From NCBI GenBank assembly GCA_032433765.1, contig JAVIAB010000160.1, forward strand, positions 18,885,549 to 18,949,548: 64,000 bases of DNA, read 5' to 3'. The notes below the pieces were generated by a model. It saw only the letters and a program-made list of their open reading frames with translations, ran no database searches and had not been told where the DNA came from. Made by a program: the position numbers and the translations under genes. Source of the DNA: Megaustenia siamemsis (Eukaryota > Mollusca > Gastropoda > Stylommatophora > Ariophantidae). Each line of letters begins with the position of its first letter. Position 1 is the first letter of the stretch. Below are positions 22,600 to 33,419 of this stretch, piece by piece.

Positions 22600-23660
22600 A
22601 GATAGAAAGATCAAGCTGTATGGAGATGTCACCAACTTGAGAGTTGTCAATGTTTCATTCAGCTTGATTACAACTAAAGCCCATTAATACATGCAGAATA
22701 CATTGCCAGCATTGACTGTGAGCTGTTTGTATTTCATATGTTTCATCGTACATTTGTAAATGTCACTTGCACGCTAAGCCCAAAGTTAATGACGTCCGTA
22801 CATGGGAAATTCTAGAAACGGTATTGGTGAATTTATTACAGTTGGTGCGGCAGGCCAAGATGGCCGCTAAGTCGAATCAGGTTTAGGACTAGTGACATTT
22901 TTGCTGCAGTGTGTCTTCAAGTGATTCTTTCTGGCTGGGATTTTGTTTGTGGAGATAGCGGTGGTCCGGTCACATTCACCTGACCACCAAGTAAACATAG
23001 ATATGGCGCCGCGCTGAGTTAGTGCTGCAGGCGACTGGCGGTGATTGAAGTGGAATGGTACCAGGTCCCAGGTGTGCCATGGGACGGGATGTATGATTGG
23101 TATTCGATGAAAAATTGTCCAACCTGGAATGTGGTCGCTTCGAGTGTTTCACCAAAGTGAAGGCTCGACTTCACTTTATGGCGGGCAGCGATTCTTGGTG
23201 CACGCTCTGATCATAAAGCTGGTGTAAGACGCATGGAGATCGTGCTGTCCACTACCAGGAAGAGCGTATCATGAGCTGCGCGCTATTTTTACAGACCGCA
23301 ACGCATTCACTAGAAGAGTACAAGAGATCTGGATGAACACCTTGTTGGTTGCTAGAACGGGGCTGAGTAGGTATGTGAATGCCCCGTTGTCAGTGACGCC
23401 ATTTCTTTCTAAAGTCTAAAGTCAATTTTTGCGAGTCTTACTTGGCTGATGTATACTGGGTACCTCCAGCAATTGCATTGTAGAATGATTGTAGTACTGA
23501 TTTAGATGGTGATGATCGTAATGATGACATAGTTAGCGATTAATGTAATGAGTGTATAGATGAATAATAATTGCACCGATGATTGTGTGATAATAAACAA
23601 TCTAATTCTATTATTAACGAGATGGGCAGACCTTAATGTGGGTTCATTGTTATAAAAAAG
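22600..23660. other. intron sequence, nothing recognised
   Basis: About 1 kb of ROR intron. GC rises near 22850-23400 and a frame contains 'TDRNAFTRRVQEIW', but I recognise no domain. Possibly an old transposon; not called. Confidence 0.4.
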
Positions 23661-23667
23661 GGGGGGG

Positions 23668-23998
23668 GTGGTGGGACTAGTTGATCTCGAGGCAAGACGT
23701 CGGCCTTGAGGCAGAGAGTTTGTGGGTTCAAATCCTGGCGGCACCAGTTGGGATTTTTATTTATGATTTTTCTTTGCGGCAACCACCCCTGGTCTCAGCA
23801 GTGAGACCCGGCTAGAAACGTCAATTACTCATCGACGAAAAAAAAAATATGAGTACCTCCGAAGTCGGAGTTATCTGCCTGTGCTGCGAGGGACCCCTGT
23901 GCACACGGCTGCCAGGAAAAAACGGATTAACACGCAAAATACTTTTCCTAGTCTCTAGGGACTTTGTCAGAGGTCAAAGCTGGTGAAAGAAAATTAAA
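23668..23998 (+). mobile_element. SINE-C full copy
   Basis: tRNA-derived head (GGGACTAGTTGATCTCGAGG, B box GGGTTCAAATCCT) followed by a body with TAGAAACGTCAATTACTC and GACTTTGTCAGAGGTCAAAG. It ends about 30 bp from the donor of the first Kringle exon. Confidence 0.85.
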
Positions 23999-24026
23999 AA
24001 ATAAAAAATTATTATAAACATGTAAC

Positions 24027-24152
24027 CTTTCCACTGTCCTAGCTCAGGGAACGCCGATGTCACATCAGACCACTTGAAGCACTGAGATCCTGACCGTGTC
24101 TTGCTGACCACCCCGACATATCTGGAGCCATGTCCGGTGTAGCAGGTGATCT
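24027..24152 (-). CDS. ROR: ROR exon: Kringle domain, N-terminal half
   Basis: 126 bp, phase 1 in and out. Acceptor GTTTCAG at 24153, donor TGGAAAG|GTTACA at 24026. Encodes 'ITCYTGHGSRYVGVVSKTRS', then 'SQCFKWSDVTSAFPELGQW', with Kringle cysteines 1 and 2 and the 'FPEL' block that human ROR1 also has. Joined to the next exon it completes the Kringle. The donor is GTTACA, weaker than the other donors in this gene. Confidence 0.95.
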
Positions 24153-24284
24153 CTGAAACATATCAAGCCCGCATCAGGAAAATGATCAATTATTTAAAAG
24201 ATCAATTACTTTCATCGGAGAGGATTATTACTAATGACAAGAAAATATGAAGTGATATGACGCAACCAATAATAATTGTTAATG

Positions 24285-24750
24285 TGTAGAATAGGAATGG
24301 CAAAATCCAATCTTAACACGTAAAATATACACACATCAAAGCAAATAACATCAGAACTAAAACTACAAATTGCAAAATCCTTTATTTACTCAACATTCTT
24401 GTATGGTGCAGAAATATGGACATTAAATAAGAAAACAGAGCAGAAAATTAAAGCATTTTATATGTGGGTCTATAGGAAAATAGGGAGAAATGGGTGGACT
24501 GAAAAAAAGACAAACAAGGAAGTTCTAAAACAGCTGAAAATGAAGAAAAAAAACAATTAACACAATTCGAAAAGGACAACTCAAATTGTTTGAACATGTG
24601 AAGAGACATAATATTATCCTAAAAGTCATCTTTGAAGGGCAGGTACAAGGCAGATGAAGTAGAGGCAGACCAAGAATAAAGGGGGCTGATAAAATCGAAA
24701 GGTGGTCAGGTGATACTATAACAATGTGCACAATCAAGACAAGAGATGAA
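24285..24750 (+). mobile_element. LINE-A 3' portion
   Basis: Encodes 'LKLQIAKSFIYSTFLYGAEI', 'KAFYMWVYRKIGRNGWTEKK' and a TIKTRDE-like end. More diverged than other LINE-A copies and without an ATGATG tail. Lies in the ROR intron between Fz3 and the first Kringle exon. Confidence 0.8.
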
Positions 24751-24837
24751 TAAATCTTTAATCCCCATCACTTTTAACTCCCTCCCATCTCTTTAAATTC
24801 ACTTACGTTCCCTTCATTTTGGCACAGGTTACAAGCA

Positions 24838-24913
24838 AGCAAACAGCTCACAATCAAACAGCTCACAATCAAACAGCTCACAGTCAAACAGCTCACAATC
24901 AAACAACTCACTC
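24838..24913. repeat. 15-bp minisatellite at Fz3 donor
   Basis: About five units of AAACAGCTCACAATC beginning within a few bases of the Frizzled exon 5' splice site (GTGAGTGAGT). On the gene strand each unit reads TTGTGAGCTGTTTGA and so contains a GTGAGC donor-like string. Confidence 0.9.
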
Positions 24914-24915
24914 AC

Positions 24916-25107
24916 CCTTCTCCTCCCCTCCACCAGCATACTCCTCCTGGCCATTCACATTATCCCTGCCAGGCACGGAGTTCCGTCCTCCTATAGAACC
25001 TCGACCTTGTCCAGTGTGTGATCCTATCAGCCCTAACCGGATACAGTTATCACCTTCTGGAGTCCCCGGACCTTTGAGCTCACTACATCTTGGGAGCAGC
25101 GTTTCAC
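24916..25107 (-). CDS. ROR: ROR exon: end of Frizzled CRD and linker to Kringle
   Basis: 192 bp, phase 1 in and out. Acceptor TGTTACCAG at 25108, donor GAGAAGG|GTGAGTGAG at 24915. Encodes 'ETLLPRCSEL' and 'EGDNCIRLGL', carrying CRD cysteines 9 and 10, followed by a Gly- and charged-residue-rich linker ('GQGRGSIGGRN', 'NGQEEYAGGGEEKG') leading into the Kringle. The human counterpart has 'LPNCED' and 'AANCIRIG'. The linker is longer than the human one and looks disordered. An alternative frame from the same acceptor hits a stop and is rejected on phase. Confidence 0.9.
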
Positions 25108-25121
25108 CTGGTAACAGAACA

Positions 25122-25690
25122 AGTTAGTTTTCATGAAAACCACAACTAGATCTGAATGAACAACAACTGCAAGTAATATTTGATGAACAACCACAATAAC
25201 TAGATCTTCATAAAGAACCACTACAAGTAGATCTTAATGAACAACCACCATAACTAGATCTTCATAAAGAACCACTACAAGTAGATCTTAATGAACAACC
25301 ACCTTAACTAGATCTTCATAAAGAACCACTACAAGTAGATCTTAATGAACAACCACCTTAACTAGATCTTCATAAAGAACCACTACAAGTAGATCTTAAT
25401 GAAAAACCACCATAACTTCTTCGATTGTGGTATTTTCACAGTAATATAAGGTACGCGTCCCTCCTTCTTCATAAAGAACCACTACAATTATATCTTCATG
25501 AACAACTACAACTAAGTTTTCATAAACAAAGACTACAGCTAGATCTGCATGAACAACAACTGCAAGTAGATCTTAATGAACAACCACAATAACTAGACCT
25601 TCATAAAGAACCACGGCAATTAGATCTTCATAAACAACTACAATTAGAATTCCATAAACAACAACTACAACTTGATTTGCACGAATAACA
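25122..25690. repeat. 54-bp minisatellite upstream of Fz3 acceptor
   Basis: Regular 54-bp units (AACTAGATCTTCATAAAGAA, then CCACTACAAGTAGATCTTAA, then TGAACAACCACCAT) at 25180-25420, with degenerate shorter relatives on both sides. An unrelated insert at 25413-25465 interrupts the array. Confidence 0.9.
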
Positions 25691-25724
25691 ACTGCAAACT
25701 AAATGATTCGATGATCATGATAAG

Positions 25725-26195
25725 AAAGGTGGAGACGGGCTCTGTACGCAGGCAATGGGTACAGTCATTGCAGAAGTAAAAAAATACGTAAGGTCAACTT
25801 TGTGTACGTCCCTGGGCATGCGGGAATACGGAGAAATGGAAGAGCGGACAGACTGACTAGCTACGCTGTCGTTGGAGACAGTCAACCAATGGATAGGGTA
25901 GACGTCATCAATGCCCTCCGAAATGTGGCTAGGGCACAGGACTTCCACTACCATGAGTCCACGTCACTCCTTCAGATGAAAACGATGGAAGTTAAGATGG
26001 GCACAGCCAGAAACGAGAAACTTAGTGGGCGTGGAAGAAGACTAATCAACCAACACAGAACTGGGGTCGTCAGTTGCTGGACATTGCGAGACTTGTTGAG
26101 GAGGGGATCTGAGCACCTATGGACATGTTCGGAGTGCAATTATTATGACCCGCAAAATTCAATAAAAACTGCAAGAAGATCTTCATAAGCAACCA
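25725..26195 (+). mobile_element. I-clade LINE RNase H C-terminus
   Basis: Plus-strand frame begins 'YVPGHAGIRRNGRADRLTSY', the last RNase H motif of I-type LINEs, and continues through 'KLSGRGRRLINQHRTGVVSC' to 'EHLWTCSECN'. N-terminal RNase H is missing. It opposes the neighbouring ROR gene in orientation. Confidence 0.8.
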
Positions 26196-26207
26196 CTAAA
26201 ACAAGAT

Positions 26208-26434
26208 ATACAAAGGACAAGGGGTCGGGTTCGATCCTGACCGACGGCTTCCGGGTCCACCCAGACTTAAATGGGTACCGAATTTTTTTCTGGGAAGGTA
26301 AATCGGAACGGGCGTAATACCGACCACATTAATCCAAAATCATGTGCCGAAGGTATATAAAAATTATGGTCACTAACACCATATTCTCTATACACTACTT
26401 GGCGTGACGGGGCTCTTTACTTTTTTTTTTTTTT
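26208..26434 (+). mobile_element. SINE-A, 5'-truncated
   Basis: Starts inside the tRNA-like head (ACAAAGGACAAGGGGTCGGG) and ends GGCGTGACGGGGCTCTTTAC with a T-run. Confidence 0.85.
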
Positions 26435-26599
26435 AACAATATTTTCATGAAGAACCTACAACTAGATAAAGGCATACAATTTTATTAAATTATTGCCAAT
26501 TTAGATATTTATTTGAATAATTATGTTATCCAATCACGGCACAAAAGTTTGTGAACCATGGGTACATCTCATTTGATATTTAGAGGAAGTAAAGGAGGC

Positions 26600-27110
26600 G
26601 AATCCAATGTATTTTATAAGAATACATCACACAATCACATTACAGCTCAATAAGTTAAGTGTCAATGTAAAACCAGCCACTGCGTTCCAGTCTGCCGTTA
26701 TATCTCTCTCTCTGCGATCAAGACTCAATCAGAGTAGGGTTCCAGACTCTCTCATGAAGTCAGCTGTCTGTTTGAGTGATTCGATCGCCCCATATAGTTT
26801 CTCTTCCAGGGAGGTGGGCGTGGACCACATTGCTCTTCTCAGGTCTGTATACTGGGGGCAATCCTGTAGAACATGTTTTGCTGTCATGTTGTCCAGTGTA
26901 CAGTGGCATTGGATGGTAGTACTTATTTTGAGTTTGTTGAACATGTGGTTTCTCATTCTGTTGTGGCCAGTGCGTAGGCGAAATATGATGACTTGTTCAA
27001 TCCTTGATAGTTGGAGGTATCCGTCACTCTCGTTATGCTTTGGGTGTTCTCGTTTCCATTTTTCATGGAACTGAAATATACCTTTATATAGTTTAATTAA
27101 TTCGAGCCGT
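26600..27110 (-). mobile_element. I-clade LINE 3' end
   Basis: Minus strand encodes 'RIEQVIIFRLRTGHNRMRNH', a cysteine-containing 'CHCTLDNMTAKHVLQDCPQY', and 'SLKQTADFMRESGTLL'. The C-x-C...H...DC arrangement is a typical LINE C-terminal zinc-knuckle-like motif. 5'-truncated. Confidence 0.8.
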
Positions 27111-27194
27111 AACTAATAGATAGGATTCAATGTCTATGGACATCAAAATACTGGATTCTGCTTCCTCTTAACTCTCACCCGCTAGATTGACGTG

Positions 27195-27545
27195 AATGAG
27201 CTGTGTGGAGAGTTTACAACAAGCCAGGATATCTATCTTTCGACCCGACACTTCCATTTACATTTTTTTCCCGGGCAGCTGTCATGTTTAGCCTACTCTT
27301 TTCTATTTTTTAACTGTCAATGTTTCTTTAACGTGCGCAGAGTGCACACGTGCTTTCCTGTTTTTCGCCGTTATCTGAGAAGGTTTGACATGGGATCTCA
27401 CTACTCAGAGACCAAGGGAGGTAAAGCCACGAAGACAACCACGTATTCGATGAGACCGCAGCTTGTGACGATACTCGAACCATGAAGCTTCCTGTCTAGA
27501 GGCCAACGGTTTATCTCTCGATCACTCAGCCCTCCGCTACGTCAT
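27195..27545 (-). mobile_element. SINE-F-like element
   Basis: The minus strand begins GGAGGGCTGAGTGATCGAGA with a B-box-like GGTTCGAGTATC about 60 bp later, then an unrelated body. Only one copy seen here, so the family call is tentative. Confidence 0.5.
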
Positions 27546-27614
27546 TATATAACTTTACAATGCCTATATGGCACGGGTCTTGACAAGTTTCATTTTCTTA
27601 ATCCCTTTCATTTA

Positions 27615-27955
27615 TTTTATCCAGCATGTGTACAGAACTACAAGCAGAATAGCTGAGGACAAAATAGCATTTCAGAAAATGAAAAAAAATATCTTATGCA
27701 ACACATCTATTTCAATAGAAGTGAGAAAGAGGGTTCGTCGGTGCTATATAGAGCCAAATCTAATCTATAGAAGCGAATCATTGACAGTAGACAAACAAAT
27801 AAAAGGACAGTTAGAGACCACAGAGACGGGATTTCTCAGAAGAATGTTGAAAGTTCCCTAGACAGCTAAAAAGACCATCGAGGAAATTCTCAGAGGCCCA
27901 CACAAAAAAGGGAGCTCCTAAAAACATCAGAAAGAAACAATCAACATTTTTCGGT
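27615..27955 (+). mobile_element. LINE-C fragment
   Basis: Encodes 'EDKIAFQKMKKNILCNTSIS', 'VRKRVRRCYIEPNLIYRSES' and 'ETTETGFLRRMLKVP'. Its last 110 bp recur almost identically at 28254-28365. Confidence 0.8.
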
Positions 27956-28253
27956 CACTTGATTAAGGGCGCAGAAATTCACAAATATCTCTCCATTCTC
28001 GACTATATCTCCAAGTCCATGTTTTCCCATAATCTCTTCGAAGCCTCTGTTGTCTGATCCTACTTTAGCATTTAGGTCTCCCATCAAGATTATAATATCC
28101 TTGGCTCGTCTTGCATCCATCTGACATTGTAGCTGTTTATAGAAATCATCTTTAACTAAATCATCTTTATCGTTGATAGGTGCATAGCAATGGATAATGT
28201 GAAATTTTATTATGTTTTTGGTTGTTTTAAATGTTGCTCTCATTAGTCTCGGT
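27956..28253 (-). mobile_element. LINE endonuclease-domain fragment, inverted
   Basis: Minus strand encodes part of an apurinic-type endonuclease: 'IIKFHIIHCYAPINDKDD', 'DIIILMGDLNAKVGSDN', 'GLGDIVENGEIFVNFCALN'. 'GDLNAKVG' is the catalytic GDLN block. It is flanked on both sides by plus-strand LINE-C RT sequence. Confidence 0.85.
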
Positions 28254-28575
28254 CCACAGAGACGGGATTTCTCAGAAGAATGTTGAAAGTTCCCTAGACA
28301 GCTAAAAAGACCATCGAGGAAATTCTCAGAGGCCAACACAAAAAAGGGAGCTCCTAAAAAAACATCAGAAAGAAACATTTTTCGGGCACATCATGAGAAG
28401 ATGAAAGTTGGAATACTTGGTTACAACTGACAAAACACAGGGAAAGAGAGATCGCGGACGACAAAGGAAGAAGATACTAGATAGTTTTGTGTTGTGGCAT
28501 AGAATCAACTGTGGATAGAAGATTGTGGAAGGACATGATCGCCTACACCAACCGGTATGACACATGATGATTACA
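28254..28575 (+). mobile_element. LINE-C 3' end
   Basis: Repeats the 110 bp seen at 27818-27930, then continues through 'KTQGKRDRGRQRKKILDS' to a tail encoding 'RRLWKDMIAYTNRYDT' and ATGATGA. Ends about 55 bp from the Fz2 donor. Confidence 0.8.
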
Positions 28576-28630
28576 ATATGTACACAATTGACCGGACATA
28601 GAAAATGTAAGGGTAACATTCTAATCTTAC

Positions 28631-28840
28631 CAATGACTTCGTGCTTCTTAGCCATGTTATATTCAGTTTTGCAGATGTCATTCTCCAACTGTTCACATTC
28701 GTCCTTACATATTTGCCTCGGTTTGGGCCTGTCTGAGTTGAGGTCACACAGTGGTAGAGCATGGTAACACAATGACTGGATTCCAAACTGCTGACATTTG
28801 AGTGACAGGTGATTAGAAGCACCAATCATGGCAAAGGCGG
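28631..28840 (-). CDS. ROR: ROR exon: central Frizzled CRD
   Basis: 210 bp, phase 1 in and out. Acceptor CCCAACCAG at 28841, donor GTCATTG|GTAAGATT at 28630. Encodes 'AFAMIGASNHLSLKCQQFGI', 'QSLCYHALPLCDLNSDRPKP' and 'RQICKDECEQLENDICKTEY', carrying six of the ten CRD cysteines. Human ROR1 has 'AFTMIGTSSHLSDKC' and 'ICRDECEILENVLCQTEY'-type blocks at these positions; the match is close and continuous. The CRD is the Wnt-binding module of ROR. Confidence 0.96.
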
Positions 28841-29091
28841 CTGGTTGGGGAGGAGTGAAAGTGATGTGAATGTTGAGTGAAGTTATGGTAATAATAATAA
28901 TAAAAATAACAATTAATGCTATTATTATTTTATAAGTAAAGTCCTAGTTTAAGCACATTTATTTCATTTTGGAAGAGTAACGCCCCCCTTGAGCAATATA
29001 GCATCAGAAGACCCTAATTGTCGAGTTCACGGCTGGCAGAGCTTAGTACATTCTACTCGTTCTCAAAACTGATATTTTATTCATGTGGTTT

Positions 29092-29420
29092 TAATTGGGA
29101 CTGGTTGGTCTCGAGGCAAGGCGCCGGCCACGAGACAGAGAGGTTATGAGTTTAAATCATGGCTGCATCAGTTGTGACGTTTATTTACGATTTCTCTCTG
29201 CAGCAACCGACCCTAGTCTTAGCAGCGAGGTCCGGCTTGAAACGTCAATTACTCATCAACGGAAAAAAAATGAGTACCTTCGAAGACGGAGTTATCTGCC
29301 TATGCGGAGATGAACCCCTGTGTGCACGGCTGCCAGGGAAAAACGGATTAACACGCAAAACTCAGTTCCTGGACTGTAGGGATTTCGCCAGTGGTGAAAA
29401 CTGGCGCTGGCAAAAAAAAA
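29092..29420 (+). mobile_element. SINE-C full copy
   Basis: Head GGGACTGGTTGGTCTCGAGG, B-box-like region GAGTTTAAATCAT (degenerate), body as in 23668-23998, ending in an A-run. Confidence 0.85.
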
Positions 29421-29559
29421 AAAAAATTATGACACTGCACAAGAAAAGTGCAATTTTGTTAGCTGAAGTAAACATGTATACGAGAATTAAATATTAGTAG
29501 CCACAGTTTGTTACAAAAAAATGATCAAATATTGGAAAAATTTGAGAGTTTATGGGGTC

Positions 29560-29665
29560 TTCTTGATCTTCTATCCTTCCTTCATTGCCGTTGGCGTCGA
29601 GGAGAGATACAATCTGCGATTCTTTGCTCTTCTGTTGGCCTCTTCTGATGTTATCCCTTCTAGTG
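29560..29665 (-). mobile_element. LINE-D short fragment
   Basis: GGCGTCGAGGAGAGATACAA and TTTGCTCTTCTGTTGGCCTC match blocks at 10395-10450 and 35210-35260. Confidence 0.55.
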
Positions 29666-29785
29666 ACTCAGCAACAGAACTAGCACAGCGGCAGAGAACA
29701 AGGTAACATACATACAACAGTGCTCAGAGCCAAAATAATGGAGTTTAGGGGTGAAATATTCCATTTTTGATCACAAAAGGTAGGC

Positions 29786-29862
29786 GTCCGTGGCTTAGAG
29801 GTAGTCAACTTGGTTTCACAACGCCGAGGTCCGGGATCGAGTCCCGTACAGCGCGTTTTTAA
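29786..29862 (+). mobile_element. tRNA-like SINE head
   Basis: A-box-like TGGCTTAGAGGTAGT and B-box-like GGGATCGAGTCCC at tRNA spacing. The acceptor stem does not pair convincingly, so it is more likely a SINE head than a working tRNA gene. Confidence 0.5.
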
Positions 29863-30269
29863 AGAAATCGTGGGATTATTGTCATCAGGATAGCGTCTAC
29901 CGTCACAAGGTTATAGCAAACCACTGACGTATAATGCCTAGACAATTACACAGTCAAAAAAATAGCAAGGTTCTGTGATGGAAATGAGACTTTTTTACAA
30001 CAAACGTTTTTTAAAAGTTTAAGATATAGCTTCTTCTAATCACTGTTCAGTTATTGGTTATTGGTTATTGGTTATAGAAGGCCTCGGTATCACTGCAAAC
30101 GAATTAAAATCCATAAAACTGTTCAGTGTTCAATAGAAGAAGCGGTGTGTGCTTTGTTTTTTGTTGTTTTTTATCTTCCTGAAAGACATGAATGGTGAAA
30201 TCAATTAATGTATCAACGACAAATATCTGTGCTAGTTAAATCACAATCACTGAAATAAATCACACAATA

Positions 30270-30485
30270 ATTATTTACACACACACACCCACACACCCAC
30301 ACACCCCCACCCACACACACACACACACATGTATGTATATAGGAAAATACAGATATACAATTTATTCCCGAGTTGTGATCGTAACCCTATGTTATAGTCA
30401 TGAGTACACATGTGATCGTAACCCTATGCTTTAGTCATGAGTACACATGTGATCGTAACCCTATGCTATAGTCACAAGTACACCT
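30270..30485. repeat. (CA)n and 37-bp tandem repeat
   Basis: (CA)n with C interruptions at 30270-30330, then about three units of a 37-bp repeat containing GTGATCGTAACCCTATGCT. Confidence 0.85.
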
Positions 30486-30524
30486 GCTTGAAAGACATCG
30501 CCAATGATAGCTATATTTTTTAGG

Positions 30525-30690
30525 TAGCTGTGCTCTAGCGTTTGGTTTTCTTGTGGCAAGGCGCTGTGCCAAGAAGTACGGGCTAAATCCTGATTGGGAG
30601 CATCTATTATTCTTTGTTTTTCTTTTCTGTTGTTGATTATTTGTGATTTTTCCCGACTGCTACAAACATACCTCTTCCTCTGAAATGATT
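30525..30690 (+). mobile_element. foldback-element arm
   Basis: Single right arm of the 9545-9945 element: GCGTTTGGTTTTCTTGTGGC, GTGCCAAGAAGTACGGG, then ATTCTTTGTTTTTC and AACATACCTCTTCCTCTGA. Confidence 0.75.
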
Positions 30691-31149
30691 CACGCGCGTG
30701 TGCATGTGTGTGCTAAAAATTCCTCAGATACGTGTCTCGTCCGTGTACCTTATAATGCTGTGAAAATACCACGCCCCCGAGTGTGACAAATGCCACTAGT
30801 GATAAACTGTAAAGTACTTAGACCGCTACTTTATCTATTTCCAACAATATTTAAAGAATGTAATGACAGGTGTTAGAAACCATATTTTAATGCCAACTAT
30901 ATAAATAGCAGCATGGGAACCCAGGTGTCAGGACTGGGTCGCTGTATACACCATGGGCAAGAACTAAGTGTGGTTGAGACATGGCAGAATAAACTTGTCC
31001 GCGTCTCACACAAATGTTTATGACTCTGTCAGTTTGTTTTCAGCTAATGTTTAGTTCGGATAATTTTTAGGAATATGCCATGTTTCAGAATTAGGTGGGG
31101 GTATGGGGGAGGATCACGTAGGAAGCAGGATGGTTTATCTATTGTTGGA

Positions 31150-31990
31150 GTTAAATTGATGTTATTATTGTTGTAATTATTGATAATTTTGTTATTGTTA
31201 TTGTGAAAGTTATTGTTAGTTTTGTTACTGTTACTGCTGCAGTTATTGTTAGTTTTGTTACTGTTACTGCTGTAAATATTGTTAGTTTTGTTAACGTTAC
31301 TGCTGCAGTTATTGTTATTTTTATTACTGTTACTGCTGCATTTATTGTTAGTTTTTCACTATTACTGCTGTAGTTATTGTTAGTTTTTCACTGTTACTGA
31401 TGTAGTTATTGTTAGTTTTTCACTGTTACTGATGTAGTTATTTGATTTGATAATCTTGTGAGGTTTCCTGCTACTGTTGTTGTTATTGTAAATTTTCTTA
31501 CTTTTACTGGTGTATTTATTGTTAGGTTTGTTATGTTTCCTATTACTGCTGTAGTTTTTGCTAGTTTTGTTATGTTTCCTATTACTGCTGTAGTTTTTGT
31601 TAGTTTTGTTATGTTTCCTATTACTGATGTAGTTTTTGCTAGTTTTGTTATGTTTCCTATTACTGCTGTAGTTATTGCTAGTTTTGTTATGTTTCCTATT
31701 ACTGCTGTAGTTATTGCTAGTTTTGTTATGTTTCCTATTACTGATGTAGTTTTTGCTAGTTTTGTTATGTTTCCTATTACTGCTGTAGTTATTGCTAGTT
31801 TTGTTATGTTTCCTATTACTGCTGTAGTTATTGCTAATTTTGTTACTGCTGTAGCTACTGGAAATTTTGTGATGGTTGCTCTCCCTCTGCTGCAATTATT
31901 GTTAGACTGGTTGCCGTTGCTGTATTGTTGCCGTTGCTGTATTGTTGTCGTTGTTGTATTGTTGCCGTTGCTGTATTGTTGTCGTTGTTG
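31150..31990. repeat. 39-bp minisatellite, open on both strands
   Basis: Core of about eight near-identical 39-bp units (31530-31840) with related degenerate units to the left and GTTGCC-type repeats to the right. It encodes 'FVMFPITAVVFAS' repeats on plus and 'NITKLAITTAVIG' on minus. Frames of 220 and 249 codons result only because 39 is divisible by three; the whole array lies in a ROR intron. Confidence 0.9.
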
Positions 31991-32049
31991 TAAAAAGAAT
32001 AAAAAGAATAAAATAAGGAAGTCATCATCTTTCATCACCGGATGTCTAC

Positions 32050-32365
32050 TAAAGGAATTGATTGACCTCTCCATCACCGTCTTTAAGAGGACGTTAAATG
32101 GCGTAGATGCGTTGTGCTGAAGCTTGTAGTAAAGCCGTGATTTTGGCCCTATGCATCCCACTTCAGCACGGCAATTTTGAGTACCGTTCTACCTTCCTTC
32201 ATCAATCCATACTGGCTTGACCAGACTAGACAGGTTAGACTGTATCTAGAGGCACCACGAAGAGGTGGAGTAGGTTCTGGATTGGATGGTTTTGGTTCAC
32301 TGATCCTGGCGCATATCATTAGAAATGGGTCGCTGCCATCCTCCAGCTGTACTGCTGTCAGCCTC
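32050..32365 (+). mobile_element. R1 dispersed repeat copy
   Basis: Plus-strand R1 with GAGGACGTTAAATGGCGTAG and GAGGCACCACGAAGAGGTGG landmarks. Confidence 0.75.
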
Positions 32366-32624
32366 CTTGCCTCCGAAAGTTATGATTACGATGAACTTAA
32401 TGCCACAGGATCAAAACAAGCAGTTATTCTTTAAACCAAGGGAGATAACGTTGTGGACTGTGAAGACTTTTCTTACTTTCCCTGGTTATGCTGGAGTAGC
32501 TGGATCTATTCCATTCTGGAAGTGCTACAACACTAGGTCATCTATATCAATAGACCAAACCGCCGCGGGAATTGTAGAATAAAAAAGGGGGGGGGGAGGA
32601 GGAGGTGTAGCATATATTTTATTT

Positions 32625-32965
32625 CTTTCTCTATCTCTTTGTTCTCACTCTCTCCTCAACTGACCTATTTCTTTCTCTATCTCTTTGTTCTCACTCTCTC
32701 CTCAACTGACCTATTTCTTTCTCTATCTCTTTGTTCTCACTCTCTCCTCAACTGACCTATTTATTTCTCTATCTCTTTGTTCTCACTCTCTCCTCAACTG
32801 ACCTATTTCTTTCTCTATCTCTTTGTTCTCACTCTCTCCTCAACTGACCTATTTCTTACTCTATCTCTTTTTTTCGCTCTCTCCTCAACTGACCTATTTA
32901 TTTCTCTATCTCTTTTTTTTCGCTCTCTCCTCAACTGACCTATTTATTTCTCTATCTCTTTCTTT
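32625..32965. repeat. 46-bp pyrimidine-rich minisatellite
   Basis: Seven units, period 46 bp, with core CTCAACTGACCTATTTCTTT. Entirely pyrimidine-rich on the plus strand, purine-rich on the ROR strand. Confidence 0.95.
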
Positions 32966-33099
32966 CACGCTCTCTCTCTCTTCTCATTCTTTCACTCTAT
33001 GCACCTCTATTTCCTTTTCTCTCTCTCCTCACTCCTTCACTCACTTCTCCCCTCTTTCTATCTCTCTCCTCACTCCCCTCTTTCTCTCTATCTCCTCAC

Positions 33100-33102
<3 letters not shown>

Positions 33103-33130
<28 letters not shown>
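33103..33130. repeat. (TC)n at Fz1 donor
   Basis: 14 TC repeats. On the ROR strand this is a (GA)n run beginning eight bases after the exon boundary (GTAAATCT then GAGAGA). Confidence 0.95.
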
Positions 33131-33138
33131 AGATTTAC

Positions 33139-33263
33139 CTATAAATTTCTCCTCATGATGTCCCTGTGTGAACTTGGACTTGACGTAGATGCTCATGTTG
33201 CCAACAAACGTTGAGCAAGTGGAGCCCCTGTAAATTTGGCAGAAGCCTTCCTTATCTTTGTTG
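33139..33263 (-). CDS. ROR: ROR exon: start of Frizzled CRD
   Basis: 125 bp, phase 2 in and phase 1 out. Acceptor TTCCTCCCTCAG at 33264, donor TTTATAG|GTAAATCT at 33138. Encodes 'NKDKEGFCQIYRGSTCSTFV' and 'GNMSIYVKSKFTQGHHEEKF', with CRD cysteines 1 and 2 and the 'GFCQ-YRG--C' block that opens the ROR CRD ('GFCQPYRGIAC' in human ROR1). 'GNMS' is a possible N-glycosylation site. A truncated, inverted copy of this exon and its upstream intron lies at 60417-60554. Confidence 0.95.
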
Positions 33264-33419
33264 CTGAGGGAGGAAATGTCAGCCATGTTGTGAGATCGAT
33301 GTCAGGCAGTTAAAAGAAAATGCTGACAATTAAACAAACAGATGGCGCGGATGAATCATAGAATGAAAGAAAATGATACGGAAGAAATAAAAAAGAGGAG
33401 AGATAACAATAAGGTTGGA

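Noticed and set aside
24916..25127. Plus-strand Pro/Ser-rich frame of 102 codons
   Set aside because: Antisense of the real minus-strand Fz3 exon and the 15-bp array.
29786..29862. Possible tRNA gene
   Set aside because: A and B boxes are present, but the acceptor stem does not pair well; more likely a SINE head.
31412..32161. 249- and 220-codon frames on opposite strands
   Set aside because: 39-bp minisatellite plus an R1 fragment, within a ROR intron.
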